This document shows, piece after piece, positions 51,723 to 63,989 of a DNA stretch of 64,000 bases. Positions within the stretch are counted from its first letter, which is position 1; each line of letters opens with the position of its first letter. Made by a program: the position numbers and the translations under genes. Origin of the DNA: Nymphaea colorata (taxonomy: Eukaryota > Streptophyta > Magnoliopsida > Nymphaeales > Nymphaeaceae); contig NC_045147.1 of NCBI RefSeq assembly GCF_008831285.2, positions 12,651,427 to 12,715,426 of the forward strand, written 5' to 3'. A model generated the notes under the pieces. The model had not been told where the DNA came from. It made no database searches and worked only from the letters and a program-made list of their open reading frames with translations.

Positions 51723-53872
51723 GTTATCCTAGTGTTCCATTCATTCCTTGACGTTTCGCTAATATTTTATTAAGAATACAGCATTCAGTCCACCGTTTAC
51801 ATGAAACAACCTATGAGCATCTATTTTGCTTTAGTGGGAGGAATAGAAACAACATTACTTGACTACAAAAACACTAATAAAGGGTTCCATGAATCTGTTG
51901 TAAAGATGGGGTATAGAATACTAGAATATAATATTCCACGAATATTCCTTGTACCACTGTGTTAGTGTTTCTATCAACTACAGGCCACTTAGTAGTTGTT
52001 TAGCAGCAAAAACACTATGTGATTGCGAATTTATCTTAAGGGTTAGAACAAATTCATGACACATTAGTTCTAGTGTTACATGAATCTACCTCAATGATGA
52101 AATACTTACATAACATTTCGACTGTCAAAGCGCCAAATGATCCCTTATAAATGTGAATGAATTGAATTCATCACACACGCTAAAAAAAAAAATGCTTACT
52201 AAAAAAGGTTAGCCTTAGTATGTCATTTTGCAACCAAAAATAAATCTGAGCCTCCTTGACGGACAAAATTGCACCCGATTAGTATGTCATTATGTTAACC
52301 GCATCCAAATCCAAGTTTGGAAAACAAAATCTGAATCCAATTAAGTCAAATTCAGGAAGAAGCTGGATCCGACCCAAATTGAAAGGGGAACATAATAAGG
52401 ATGAAATAAACGCAAGCAACCTAACAGTCACCTCAAGGATTTAATGTGAAGAAGGAGAAAAGAGGAGGACCTGTCCCGTCAGGCGTAGAGGTCGCTGTCC
52501 CATGTTCGGTGCACAGGGTGGGCTGCGATCAGATCTAACCAAACCCGAGATTGCAAACGCGAAAGAAGGGATCAAAGGAAGTTAATAAGCGTGTTTGAAG
52601 GGCACTTCCTCAAAAGGTGGGGGTCATGTGCCCGCGGCAGCAGCACATTCATAACACCACACCGGAGACCGCAGAACACTGGTGACCGGTCCCACCCTCT
52701 TTCAATCCTCATAACTTACAGGCCACGTCGGGGGACAAATTCTTTAAGATCGAACCGCATTGTCATATGCTAAGAACCAGCTTTCCAAAGATGTAGATAT
52801 TTGATGTAAGATATGTATTTGAAACTAATTAATCTAAATTTGAATGTGAATCCATATCTGATTAGAAGTTATTTCTTAAATCCTGATCTGATTTTGTAAT
52901 TGTAATTGGATGTTTTTCTTTTCATATTAGGCTTTTTTTGAAGCTGTTTGATTGGATATATGAACGGAATCTGTACTTCAGATCCATGTTTTTTTTTTTT
53001 CTCTAGAATGGTTTTTGTAATGTCAAATATATTGGTGTGTTTGTATGTGTGTGTTTGTGTACGCGCATGTGATATGTGATGATGCTAGTTTTCATATATT
53101 TTGGAGGGTTTTTTGGAAAAACAAAGTGACCTACATGTTTAAAATGTATCAATTGATATATAAAGTCCATGGTAAAAAGGAAATTAGACGTTTACATGTA
53201 AAATTTTGCCAAATTAGTGATTATCTTTTATGTACTTAGAAGAATTTCAATATATGTGAATTAAATGGAAATAGTTATCCTCCTTGAAACAACGGTTATG
53301 GTTGGTTACGTTTTATATGTAAAAGAATTAAATGAATCCGCTTTTTTTTTTATTGTCAGGCCCTTAAATACCAGATGGGTTGTCGGGATTCGATCAGAGT
53401 ACGAATTAGTTAGGTTTCTTTATCGTCGAAAAGCATGACTAAGCATGCTGGAATTTCGATTCTGGAAAGATGTGAGTGAAAATTGTTCAAAAATAATGAA
53501 TGTGGTAAAATCAATTCCAAGAAATAGATGCATCTGTCTCTCCATCTATCAATCAATCTACCTACATATCTACACACTTCCTCAAGTCTGATAAATCTTT
53601 TTCTTGTGCCTTTTTTATTGATTCCATCTTAGAGATGCCATCTTAAAGGTTGGTTTAGTTGATATTAACTTTTGAATCAGCAGAATTAAGTAGTTGACCA
53701 TGACGACTTCGTTTGCAAATTCAATAAGCAATAATTGAGAATACATTTTGTAGATCAAAACAACCAAGTTTTTGGTCAATAACAAAACCAGAAAACGATT
53801 TGTAGGTTTTTATAATCATGTTTAACATGCATGTCTGTTTGCGTCGAGCATGAGTGCCACCGTCTCTTGTTG

Positions 53873-54180
53873 TTAGGGTTCCAACACGAGTCGAGTGCAG
53901 CTCGACTTGGCTCAAAAAACTTGAGTTCTATCTCGGCCCAAACGGAAGTAGAGTTTCATATAGCAAGTTTGAGCTCGATTCGTTTAACTAGTTTCTGTAA
54001 CTGTTTTGATGCAACTCATTTAACTATTCCCTTATTATATTTCAGCATCCTTTATATAGTTGAGTTGAAATGAGTTGAGTTTTTATAACTCAAGCTCATA
54101 GACGTTTAACATTTGAAACATGCATTCAAGTCGGGTTTTGACGAGCGAATTGGAGTCGAACTCAAATTAGCTTGCAATCG
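53873..54180. repeat. Third GAGTCGAG/GAGCTCGA-rich repeat copy, ends unclear
   Basis: Opens TTAGGGTTCCAACACGAGTC and continues with the same GAGCTCGATTCG and GAGTTGAGTTTT vocabulary as 7792-8315. The right boundary is not clear. Confidence 0.4.
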
Positions 54181-54802
54181 TTCTATAGCCTTGTTGTAAT
54201 ACACGAACCGATGATACAACTTGGAGACACTAAACTTAATCCAAGCATTTCAATCATATTTTAACATCTTTATCATATATATATATATTAATGTTGAACA
54301 GTCATGGCGGTTTCCTCTCCTTAATGGCGGCGCGCCCTTTTAAGACCGAGTCTCTCGCCTGAGGAAAAGAAGAATAAAATCTGGGAGTAACCCTCGACTA
54401 CCACACCCCCAATCAGGAAGCCTAACAGCGCGGGAAAGTTTTATATGCAGAGTGGCAGAATTGAGGCTTAATTAAGCTTCGCCATAACACCATTTCCGAG
54501 CCACCTTTCCCTTTAAAAATCGTCCTGTCATCCACTTTCTTACATTTTAAAACGACTCCTGAACATATTAGACGCCTTATTTACTGCAATCCACCTATCA
54601 GGTTGAACTCAACATTTCCGTCTTCATTACCTGCACAACCATATGTCGCTACCAACACATACCATGACGAGTGTACACGAATTTAATAGCAGTTAAGTTT
54701 TCAGAAACAAATATATCAAACATGCCTTGCTCATCCAGTAAATGAACATACTCACTACCAATATATTCAGTTGGAGTGCATTCTATTCGAGTTTACATGA
54801 AG

Positions 54803-54803
<1 letters not shown>

Positions 54804-54836
<33 letters not shown>

Positions 54837-54843
54837 GTATATA
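54804..54843. repeat. AT palindrome
   Basis: Two TA runs joined by TACATATATATATATATGTA form an almost perfect inverted repeat about 430 bp upstream of the BODYGUARD-type start codon. Confidence 0.8.
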
Positions 54844-55047
54844 ATGCGGAGAAACATGACACGCATTAGATTAAGGTAGGGAAGAGAGATTGTTAGGGAT
54901 GGTGGGTTCAACCACCACCTACTTTTCATCTACGGCCAGCACAAGACTTAATGAACAATGAATTCTTACTTCTGCTATTGTTAGTACTTGCTGAGGGCTT
55001 CCTAGCTGCACCCCATTTTTCACCCGCCTTTTCTTGTAGCTCCACCT

Positions 55048-55083
55048 CACTTTCTCTCTCTCTCTCACACACACACACACACG
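55048..55083 (+). repeat. (CT)n(CA)n microsatellite upstream of the BODYGUARD-type gene
   Basis: A CTCTCTCT run passes directly into CACACACA about 200 bp before the start codon. CT-rich stretches are common near plant transcription starts. Confidence 0.7.
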
Positions 55084-55272
55084 CAAATCTGAAGTTTCGT
55101 GTTGATGGTGGGAACTCACCTCTCGTCTCTTCTCCTACAAACCATATAACCAGGGCCCATTAAAAATGGTTAAAGGGCGCTGCTGCATAGTATGAGAGGC
55201 GTCATTCTCGTTCTTTAAAGGTCTTAAGGAGCAGAATCTAGAGAAGATCGAGACCAGAGGGAGGGAGGGAGT

Positions 55273-58200
55273 ATGGAGGCGACAATGGCGATCGGTGAGA
55301 AGAATGTGGGAGTGGTCTTTGTCATCGCCATGAGAGTGTTCCTCGACGTGCTGAGCTTCTTCGTCTTCTGCCTCCTCGATCTCCTTGACGCCATACTCTG
55401 CTACCTCTTCAAGGTCATCGACTTCCTGGTGGAGCACGAGTGGCGGCCCTGCTACTGCTCCTCCGGCCAGGACGCCATCGTCAGCAGCGGCAAGATCTTG
55501 GTGTCCGAGCAGGGCCGGTCTAAGATTGTCTGCCTCTGCGCCAGCGAGCTCCGGCTGGAGGACATCTCCGAGACGCTCTATTCGCGAACGTCGATGGTGT
55601 CGGAGATCAAGAGATCGACTGCAGCGAGAGTCATGGATCTCAAGGGGATGGCCAAGGACGGCTCGAACATGGTCACGGCGCAGGAGACGCACCGGAGTGG
55701 TGCGGTCAGGACGGCCTACCGCATCAACTCCACCATTGTCGAGATGCTTCAGGCCGGGAAGTTTGGCCGTCAAATGGCTCATCCCGTCCCCCGGTGGTCC
55801 GACTGCTCCTGCCACAAGTGCGTCTCCTGGTGCACCTCTCCCAAGGAAGCCCTCTATGTTCGTGCCGACGGGCTCAGAGGTGAGCTTCCAATGGCAAAGC
55901 TCGTATATCTCAATGCCCCGCTACTCATTAAATATACATACGCATTTATAAACTATTTATATCCCCGTTGCAGTGTTAACGGCGACTGTAACTTTTCTTT
56001 CATCTGATCATCTCCTGCTGAATTCTTTCCAATTGTAGAGCCGAAGAACAAGGAGTTCACGGACGTCCTTTTCATCCACGGCTTCGTCTCCTCGTCGGTC
56101 TTTTGGACGGAGACTCTCTTCCCCAACTTTTCCGACGACGTCAAGTCGAAGTACAGGCTGCTCGCCATCGATCTCATGGGGTTCGGCCGGAGCCCCAAGC
56201 CGAGCGACTCGCTCTATACTCTGAGCGAGCACATTGACATGATCGAGCGGTCCGTGCTGGACGCCTACAGGGTCAAGTCGTTCCACATTGTGGCGCACTC
56301 GCTTGGCTGCATCTTAGCCATCGCCCTCGCAGTCAAGTACCCCAACGCCGTCAAATCCCTCACCTTGCTCTCCCCGGTACGAACTCCAACCTTGAGATAC
56401 GTCACTCCCTTGTCTAAACTCATTGATCTCTATGTAGCGTTCTAACATTGTAACTTTATATATATTTTGCAATCTTCATTTGGTCCATCATGATTTCTTT
56501 GAACTTAAAATCTTTTAGTAGAAACCTCATTTTTAAGTGAGCAAGAACCTATCACTTACTAAGAAGCTCGAAAGCCCCTTCATTTCTTTTACCTCCAGGG
56601 TTATAAGTCATTTCTTTTACCTCCAGGGTTCTAGGCTGCGTTGGGTTTTGTGCTGCGCCCACATCATTAAGTATGTGGTGTATATTTTAACTTAGTTATC
56701 GTACCTCACTAAATTAAAGATTTGTTTCTTCACATGTCGCTAGCCTTGACCAGCTACTCTATGCTTCATATTAAAACTTAAGTTTAACATAAAATTTAGG
56801 TCAATTTACATGCTTAATTTGCACAGTTCACACAAATATGGGCATCTTTTGCCCCCAAAAGAGTCGCCATATTTTGCCAAACAAAGACTCCAAGAAGAAA
56901 ATAGTAAAGTTTTTTTTTTGGTTCCTGCTTTTCTTATAAAAAATGATTTCTTATGTATTTCAAAATTTTCTCTGGCGTATTTTAACATTGTAGTAACTAC
57001 TTTTGTCAAAGTTCCTAGCTGTAAGATAAATAATGGACAAGTCACGTTTCTGTTTTTCATTATTTGTAATATTTTTTCTGCAAATTTTCGAAGTTTTCCT
57101 ACCTAACACTACCTCCTCATAAAATTCTGACGACAGTATTTCTAACATTATTCGACTTGCACAGTCCTTCCTTCTAATCTTTGTTTGGGTTCTACATGTG
57201 CACGCAAAATGTTTGATGTTATTCCCTTTCTACGCGCAGCCATACTTTCCGGTGCCCAAAGGGGAGCAGGGCAGCCAGTACGTGCTCCGGCAAGTGGCGC
57301 CGAGACGCGTGTGGCCGCCGATGGCGTTCGGGGCGTCGGTGGGGTCCTGGTATGAGCACATCAGCAGGTTATGGTGCCTGATGGTCAGCAGGAACCACCG
57401 CCTCTGGGACTTCATCGCAAGGCAGGTCACCAGAAATAGGTAAATTATCCCAACATATATCATGCCCTTAATTTCTTCTCCTTCTTTCTGCTCCAACACG
57501 ACATGAAAGGCTTTCTCCTCCAAATCGTATACTTCCTCATCATTCGACCTTTTTAATCTGAAAACGAATCTGATGACAAAAATCAGAACGAATAAAAATT
57601 TTCTAAGATTGGTCGCTGGCTTTCTTCTATCGTTTGTTGGACAACTCGCTCTATCTATACACATATCTATGCACATATGGCAACAGAGATATTAAAGAAT
57701 AATGAAGGAAGAATTAGAATAAGGCATGGTTATACATAATTCAGCAAGTTGACCCGATGAGCATATCTATGTGGTTGTTTAATAGAAAGCAACATCTGTT
57801 GCCTATAAAAGCTATACCCACTTGAAGAACGTGAAGAGATTGTTATTGTTGACTTCTAATTTGTTTAAAAAAGTCCATATATGTGTAAATATTATTCTAA
57901 TCAATGCATCTACTTTGGTTCGATTAATTTCACTCCTCTTACCATTGATAATTTGGATTTCGTCAGATCTCCTCCACTAAACAAAAAAAAAAAAACCATC
58001 CAGCCTCTTTTTTTATGTACATGTCTCAAAAAATTGAGATCCGGACACTATTAATTTGAAAGGGTCCTAAATTAATGCCACTTGAAAGGCTGTCTATATA
58101 TATATATATATAGACAGATAGATTTCTAGTTGGAGGAAAATTGGCAATTGCTGATGAAGTTCTCAAGGACGTTGGAAAATTTTTATTTTTCATAACTTTC

Positions 58201-58766
58201 TTGCTCTTTGAAGATTCTTTGGCGTCCTGTGGCCAAAGTTGTTGGGACGGGAAGCTTTTCTTGTTTTAGCTGTACCAACTTTATCTTCCTTTTGAAGGCC
58301 TTCAGCGCCACCTCATGATTTCTTACCGTAATCATCTTTATATGTTTATCGGCCGCCGTTTATATCAGGAGACGTCGCAATAGGAAAAGACTAGGACTAA
58401 TCGAAACGAAAATACAAAAACTACCAATGACAGACGGGATATTAAAAGTTTTCAGTACTGCTTTTACTTAGGTTGCTTTACCCGCTGTAATTTCTTCCTT
58501 TTGGTTTACTTTTCATAGAAGCTTCTTGTAGCGAAATTTCTTCTCATAGCAAATATTTCTCTGTTTCAAACCTACCATGATCACCCGTGAACTGTACGAA
58601 AAGAGATGTATTGGTGAAGAAAGCTTATAATCCACATGCATGAAATACTGAACTAAAACAGAAGTTTCGTCCAACTGGAGCGAAACAACCACCTGCAGAT
58701 GACTATCTCTTTGGTCTAGTTCATATTCTCTCTCTCTCTCTCTCAGTTTTATATATATATATATAA

Positions 58767-58802
<36 letters not shown>

Positions 58803-59813
58803 CTTTAATACTACGGCTACATTTGTTTAACAATTGCTTCATGCAACTAGACCAAATGAAAAGGAAATGTACAGCAGAAGACTGACATTGTAGCCAAGTC
58901 ATACAGTCTCTCTCTCTCTCTCTCTCTTAAACATCAATCTCACTGTAACATTTACCATGCTGCAACAGTAAAAATACTTCCATCCAATCAGATATAATGA
59001 GTAGGAAACAACTAAGATATGTATTTATGTGTAATTATATGCTGGAAACCCATTAGTCCACACTCCTATACATATCAACATACAACCTATATATGTTTAC
59101 TTAGTTATCATTTGTGATAGATACTCGTAACATTTTATTTATGTCTTTCTAAAGAAGTAAGTGCAAAGGGCATGACAACATGAAGGTAAAAAATTGAATC
59201 TTCTTTTGGTCTGTACATTTGATCGAAAGCATCTGGTCTTACAAGGACTGGGAATTCTTTTTCCATATTGGAGTGGGTCGCGCATTTAAGGCCTCGAGTT
59301 CAACAAACAGAAAAAACACCATGAGATTTAAAATCCGCAGGGGTGTGGCCCAGCCCACTCTGCATCCTGCAACAGTACTTTTGTCAAGTCAAGCTTCATG
59401 CTCCACTGCCAAGCTATCAACATGAAACTGACCGAAAAATAATTTCTGGATTTTTTGTCTCTTCTTCTTTGCCGGGCGGAACCCACAGGTTGAGGACGTA
59501 CATGGTGGAGGGATTCTTCTGTCACACCCACCACGCCGCCTGGCACACCCTCCACAACATCATCTACGGCGCTGCCAACAAGATGGACGGCTACCTGGAG
59601 CGGTTGGCGAAGCTGGACCGCTGCCCCGTCACGGTGCTCCACGGTACCGACGACGAGGTGCTGCCGCTGGACTGCAGCTACGCCTTCAAATCGAAGGTCC
59701 CCACGGCCCAGCTGAAGGTCATCGAGAACAAGGACCACCTCACCATCGTCATCGGCCGGCAGAAGGCCTTCGCCAGAGAGCTCGAACAGATCTGGGCAAC
59801 CACTGCCCACTGA
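55273..59813 (+). CDS. BDG: BODYGUARD-type alpha/beta hydrolase (probable lysophospholipase), complete, 4 exons
   Basis: Plant alpha/beta-fold hydrolase of the BODYGUARD family, whose Arabidopsis founder is an epidermal, cell-wall-associated protein needed for normal cuticle; the substrate is not settled. Exons: 55273-55879, 56039-56376, 57240-57439, 59489-59813; total 1470 nt, 489 aa plus stop (founder about 469). The N-terminus has a long hydrophobic segment (about 13-50). Cys-rich SDCSCHKCVSWC precedes the fold. VLFIHGFVSSSVFW (212-225) supplies the oxyanion loop. VAHSLGC carries the likely nucleophile Ser290. HGTDDEVLP gives Asp437 and NKDHLTIV gives His465, completing the triad. Family blocks PYFPVPKGEQ, APRRVWPPMAFGAS, FFCHTHHAAWHTLHNIIYG and RQKAFARELEQIW are all present. 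Exons are GC-rich while introns are AT-rich. Intron 3 is long (2049 bp). Which paralogue this is cannot be told without a tree. Confidence 0.95.
56580..56632. repeat. Tandem duplication in BODYGUARD-type intron 2
   Basis: CATTTCTTTTACCTCCAGGG occurs twice about 29 bp apart. The repeated TTTTACCTCCAG could mimic a splice acceptor, but neither is followed by coding sequence of the gene. Confidence 0.85.
58091..58116. repeat. Perfect 26-bp palindrome in BODYGUARD-type intron 3
   Basis: TGTCTA, then alternating TA, then TAGACA reads identically on both strands. The non-repetitive TGTC/GACA ends make it more than a plain AT tract. Confidence 0.85.
58727..58801. repeat. Long self-complementary repeat (CT)n-TTTATATA...AAA-(GA)n in intron 3
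   Basis: A CT arm of about 18 bp, a palindromic core TTTATATATATATATATAAA, and a GA arm of about 30 bp form a near-perfect inverted repeat of about 70 bp inside the intron. In RNA it would fold into a long hairpin. Confidence 0.85.
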
Positions 59814-60060
59814 TCCCCATCTTCTGCAAGAATAGCTAGGCATGGAAATTACAGAGCTTCTGTTCTTGTTATTGTGTGCATGATGTGTGTAAGAGAGAGA
59901 GAGTGATAAAGAGAGAGAGAGAGTGATAAAGAGAGAGAGAGAGAGTAGAAGAAAGAAGGGGAGAAGGAAGCGGCTGCATGTATAAGCGTCGCACCCTGAA
60001 AGAGTCTGAACAGACTTTCAAAACAAAGGTATAATTTTATTCTTCATCGTTCTTTAAAGT
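59814..60060 (+). other. BODYGUARD-type 3' UTR with a GA minisatellite
   Basis: Directly after the stop lie repeats of (GA)n GTGATAAA (about 59890-59946), three GA blocks separated by GTGATAAA or GTAG. An AT-rich area follows near 60025-60060 that could hold the polyadenylation site; no single signal is decisive. Confidence 0.5.
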
Positions 60061-60279
60061 TAATCGTGTTGTTACGGTCTTATGTGAACTGGGTACCAAT
60101 CTCTCTCTCTTTGGATGCTACAAGTATTTTGTACTTAAAATCAATTCGTATATAAAATACATGGTAAAGTTAAATATTTTTAAAGAGCTTAAGCATTTAG
60201 CTTTGAGATCTAATGATCCGATCGATTTAAACAGAAGACTCTCTTGATTAAGACAAAATCAAGCAATAATTAACACGGT

Positions 60280-60950
60280 TAAAGCCGCCGGCATTACCAC
60301 CGTTGGCGGAAATTCCGTCGCCATTATTTCCGTCGCGAAGAGATCTGATCTTTTCCCCTGAATCCAAACCATTATCTTAGTGGTTTTGCGTCGATCGACC
60401 AACCAGAGGTCTTTTGGCTTCTCTTCTTAATGGGAGGATCCAGATTCTTCCTGACTTTCTGGAAGGCACTTGGCGCGGATCCTGTGGATGAGGATGTGAA
60501 GGCCATGAACGACTGGTCTCGAACAGATCGCTCCAACTTGGGAGGGCCATTCATGGCATTAAATTTGCGGGGGTTGGACGTCACGTTGATCTCTGCAGGA
60601 TGTGTCCGGGAATTGAAGTCGTTGTTAGGAAATGTGATGGCAGGAACACTTAAATGAGGCGCGGGATGGTAATTGAAGGAAGGCAGCTCAAGTTGGAAAG
60701 CCTGCGCTCTGTTCTGTTCACGGCCCCACGAGAAACTGCTTTCATGGTGCTTCGATCAAGTGCTTGAGCATCGCCAACTTCAAGTCACCACCGTCGCCGC
60801 CCGTCAAAGAGTCGAAACAATCCGAATCCTTTGGGCATTTTCATTCGCAACAGCGAAAATTTGCGAACGGCTCAGAATCTGCAACGCTGGTTGAATCTAC
60901 CAACGAGGTTAAAAACGTCATCAATGGGTGCATTCATAGCTAAAAAAACT
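60280..60950 (+). other. GC-richer, coding-like patch of unknown origin
   Basis: Base composition rises above the surroundings. A 75-codon open frame (60430-60657) begins MGGSRFFLTFWKALGADPVD, with further stop-interrupted frames behind it to about 60950. I recognise no domain. It may be a decayed gene or transposon fragment, or the downstream flank of the hydrolase gene. No splice-compatible partner exons were found. Confidence 0.25.
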
Positions 60951-61017
60951 GTAGTCAATCAATTGTCGTTGGAAAGACATTATCTGTGATGATTTTTAAC
61001 ATCATAAAATATAAATC

Positions 61018-61019
<2 letters not shown>

Positions 61020-61071
<52 letters not shown>

Positions 61072-61082
61072 TATATATATAT
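61020..61082. repeat. (AT)n microsatellite followed by GA-rich tract
   Basis: About 50 bp of pure AT, one G interruption, more AT, then GGACAGAGAGAGAGAAAAAG. Confidence 0.9.
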
Positions 61083-61990
61083 GGACAGAGAGAGAGAAAA
61101 AGAGAAAGAGTGAGAAAAAAATTAAAATCAACCAGCTACTTTTATGGTCGGATAGTTATTTTGTAATCTACATCGCTAAAACCATGTCACAAAATGTATT
61201 TACAGAAACTAATTATATGGCCATGGTTTTTAGTGACAGAATGCATTTTTTTGTGATGGTTTTAAGCGACAAAAATTTAAAAAAATAACCATTAAGCTAC
61301 AGAGGTAGATGATTGTTTTCAATATATTTATTTGTAGTTGGTAAATATCACACTACTACTTTGATAAAATATAAAAACTAAACCCACTAAATTTGATTAT
61401 CATATTAAAAGAAATTTGGTTAGAAACATATAGTAAGTTAGTCATTTTTAAAATTTTAATAATATTTTTTAATAACAAAAAAATCTTATATAACATTGAA
61501 ATTTTATAGTAAAGAGTTTAATTTTTTATAAAAAAAACTTAAACTAAAGTAGGATTTATTTTAAATTAGTGTTTAGAGGTTCACACTTTATTTAAAATAC
61601 TTTTTAATTAACACAGATTTAAGAGGTTTAGTTTTTGTCCCTTATCCAGATCAGATCGGATCTGATCTGATATTTACCAATATGTAGGGGGTGACCTTGG
61701 GTTTGATATTCTTCACAAGGAAGCCCTTTTCCTCTCCAATTAATATAAGTTCTCGCCAAGTGTCGGGAGTTGGGGCCTTGGTGCTATTAATGCAGACCAT
61801 TTATTAATTTCTCTTGATAGACTTAGTTCGGGCATTGGTGCTACTCGTTACTCACTCAAAACTATATCGATGCTGACGAAGAAGCTCAGTGCAAACAACA
61901 AAATGTCATCCGCATTCAAAGTGGATGAGATAAGAGGACGCTTGTGATCAATATTGGATAGAAAAATTTCTCTTCTATTATTTATTTGGT
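61083..61990. other. AT-rich intergenic sequence
   Basis: Strongly AT-rich, with stops in all frames. Nothing recognisable. Confidence 0.5.
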
Positions 61991-61994
61991 GTAA

Positions 61995-62335
61995 GCCTGC
62001 GCATCGGGTGCCAGGTGGCCCGGCCCGATAATGAGTAGGGTCTAGGTCAGTCCAACATCCAAAACTCCAGCCTGGCCTGGCCCAACTCGAAAAACCTGAA
62101 CTCGAGTTCAGTCTGATTAAACTTAAAAATATATTAAAAATTTATATAAATATAATTAATCATAATAAAATATTATAAATATATATAAAAATTAATAATT
62201 TTTTTTAAAAAACTCATTATCGGGCTGATGTGGGCTTATCAAGACAACCTAGCCCGGCCCGAGTTCCTTTTTTTCAGGCTCGGGCCTGAGTCAGGCCGGA
62301 TACCAATTACCCGGCAGTGGCCCACGATGCCCAAG
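61995..62335. mobile_element. MITE-like element with GC-rich GCCCGGCCC ends and AT core
   Basis: The left arm GCCTGCGCATCGGGTGCC with GGCCCGGCCCGATAATGAG is mirrored on the right by CTCATTATCGGGCTGATG, ... CTAGCCCGGCCCGAGTT and GGCCCACGATGCCCAAGC. In particular CGGCCCGATAATGAG and CTCATTATCGGGCTG are inverse copies around an AT-rich middle (about 62100-62215). No coding capacity; ends are approximate. Confidence 0.6.
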
Positions 62336-62526
62336 CTTGATCTGGTTTAGATCTCATATCCATGAAAAACATAAATGGCTAAAGCAAACACCCTCGCCTC
62401 AATCCCCTCTTAAGTCAGAGCTATTTCTCTTACCTTTCACGATAATACAAAGGACACCAAGGCAACACAAGCACAAACTCTATCATAGTTTTGTGTTAGG
62501 TTTTTTATCAAACATATAAAGGTGCA

Positions 62527-62564
<38 letters not shown>

Positions 62565-63640
62565 TCAAATTATTGCTAGCTTAGAAAAAGTTTGGTAACA
62601 AAGACACTATCTGAATATCCCATGAATTTACCCTAAAAATGAAGGTACATTTATGAAGTACTTCTTAAATTTAGTCTAATCTTTGGCACAGATTGAGACT
62701 GAACGAAACCGTGGTGGGCTTATGAGTCCGGTTAGTAGCATTGATTGAGCTCACGTGGGTTCCCAAGTGAGGGCCTGAATGCACTCCTAGAGAAGCGGCA
62801 AAGGCAGTGGGCTGGCCACAGCAGCCCACATAAATTGCTTATTTATTTATGTATTCGTACCTCATAGACATTTCACTTGTTTCCACATTCGCTCTGATAC
62901 AAAGCCTGCTGGGATGTGAAGAATGACCTCAGTTTCCGTTAACAATCAGAGCACTTTTGGTTATATATATATATATATAAACCCAACGTTGATAGGAATA
63001 AAAAGTTTAGTTTACTTCTGCTCTCAAAAGATTTGAGAGAGGAATGACAAATATTAACAGCAACGTTGCCAAAAGAACACCAATCTGAACATAATTTATA
63101 ACATGTCATTTTTTTTATTGACAAGAGAGTGATGCATGCATATCGAGCAGTAGTGCCTGTGTAAAGCATGTAGGCACATGCGGTGGGCATGTGGCTCTGC
63201 AACCCACGAACCAAAAACGTCAAATTCACGTGATGCGGCCATTCTTTTCCTTACGAGTAAGTAATCGAGGAACAACAGCACATGCCTTTTATATATAAAT
63301 TATATCTATAATTAATATATTATTTTGTATTATATATATATTTATATATAATTTCAACTAAAACCGAACCCAGATTTCTAGTAGTTGACTGAGCTCTGAT
63401 CGTAGTGATAAGGAAAATGTTGTGCATCTATGGATGATTGGTCAAGGACTGCACTCGGATTATTATTTAACCTTCTCTCGGAACATATTCTAAATGTTCT
63501 ATCTTCGACGACATTTTCTTTTTCATTTATTTCTCGAAACCCACCAAACAAGCAAAATAATTTAATTTATGCTGACATCGTCCCCGGTAGAGAAAGACGC
63601 CACGCCATCGAGCTCCCACGTTTGTTGACCGAGACCTAAC
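62336..63640. other. Intergenic region upstream of the DHHC gene
   Basis: Contains (AT)n tracts at 62532-62560 and about 62961-62977 and AT-rich sequence at about 63285-63350. No supported gene. Confidence 0.5.
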
Positions 63641-63837
63641 CGAACTTGGTTCGGACCAGGAGGGTCACCACCTTTCCTCTTCTTCCTTCGTCGGCGGCGA
63701 TTTGCAGAGGGAAGGTGGGGAGGGATTGAAGTTCCGAGTCCGACCGTGTCGGAGTGGTACCGCTGGCGTCTGACGTCTGGAAGAGGCTTTTCCCGAGTAC
63801 GAGGGCGGGGAATAGCGGCCGCCGGAGAAGGGTGACT
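63641..63837 (+). promoter_or_regulatory. GC-rich 5' leader of the DHHC gene
   Basis: Composition rises sharply from about 63640, with CTTCC-rich and GGCGG motifs, leading to the ATG at 63838 in the context GGTGACTATGGCG. It is probably 5' UTR and core promoter; the transcription start is not resolved. Confidence 0.4.
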
Positions 63838-63989
63838 ATGGCGTGGGACGGAAACCTCTTCAAGTTCTGCTCGGGGCTGCGGGTGCTCGGCTACCTTATG
63901 ATCCTGCTCGTCGGGGGTATCGTCGCCGTCTCGTATGACGCTGTCGTCGTCGTCACCTGCGGCTCTCTGCTGCGACTCGGTGGCGTCAG
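63838..63989 (+). CDS. DHHC-type protein S-acyltransferase (PAT), first exon, partial
   Basis: Protein S-acyltransferases attach fatty acyl groups to cysteines of target proteins through a DHHC cysteine-rich domain between membrane helices. The frame begins MAWDGNLFKFCSGLRVLGYL and continues MILLVGGIVAVSYDAVVVV, a first membrane helix. This is close to plant PATs of the PAT13/14 group, which start MAWNVFKFCTALRGLGSIMI. The DHHC domain itself lies beyond the right edge. A donor (GTCAG|GTGCGC) at 63989/63990 may end the exon; otherwise coding continues to 64000. Assigned by the N-terminal match only. Confidence 0.8.

Larger units (their letters stand above)
46400..54900. other. Gene-poor, repeat-rich region of about 8.5 kb
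   Basis: Holds short tandem duplications, several MITE-like elements listed separately, and compound microsatellites such as TA-TG-AG at about 47980-48026. A GC-richer patch at about 52460-52740 has no recognisable protein. No exon chain could be built. Confidence 0.5.

Noticed and set aside
55135-55815. 226-codon minus-strand open frame
   Set aside because: It is the antisense shadow of GC-rich exon 1 of the BODYGUARD-type gene.
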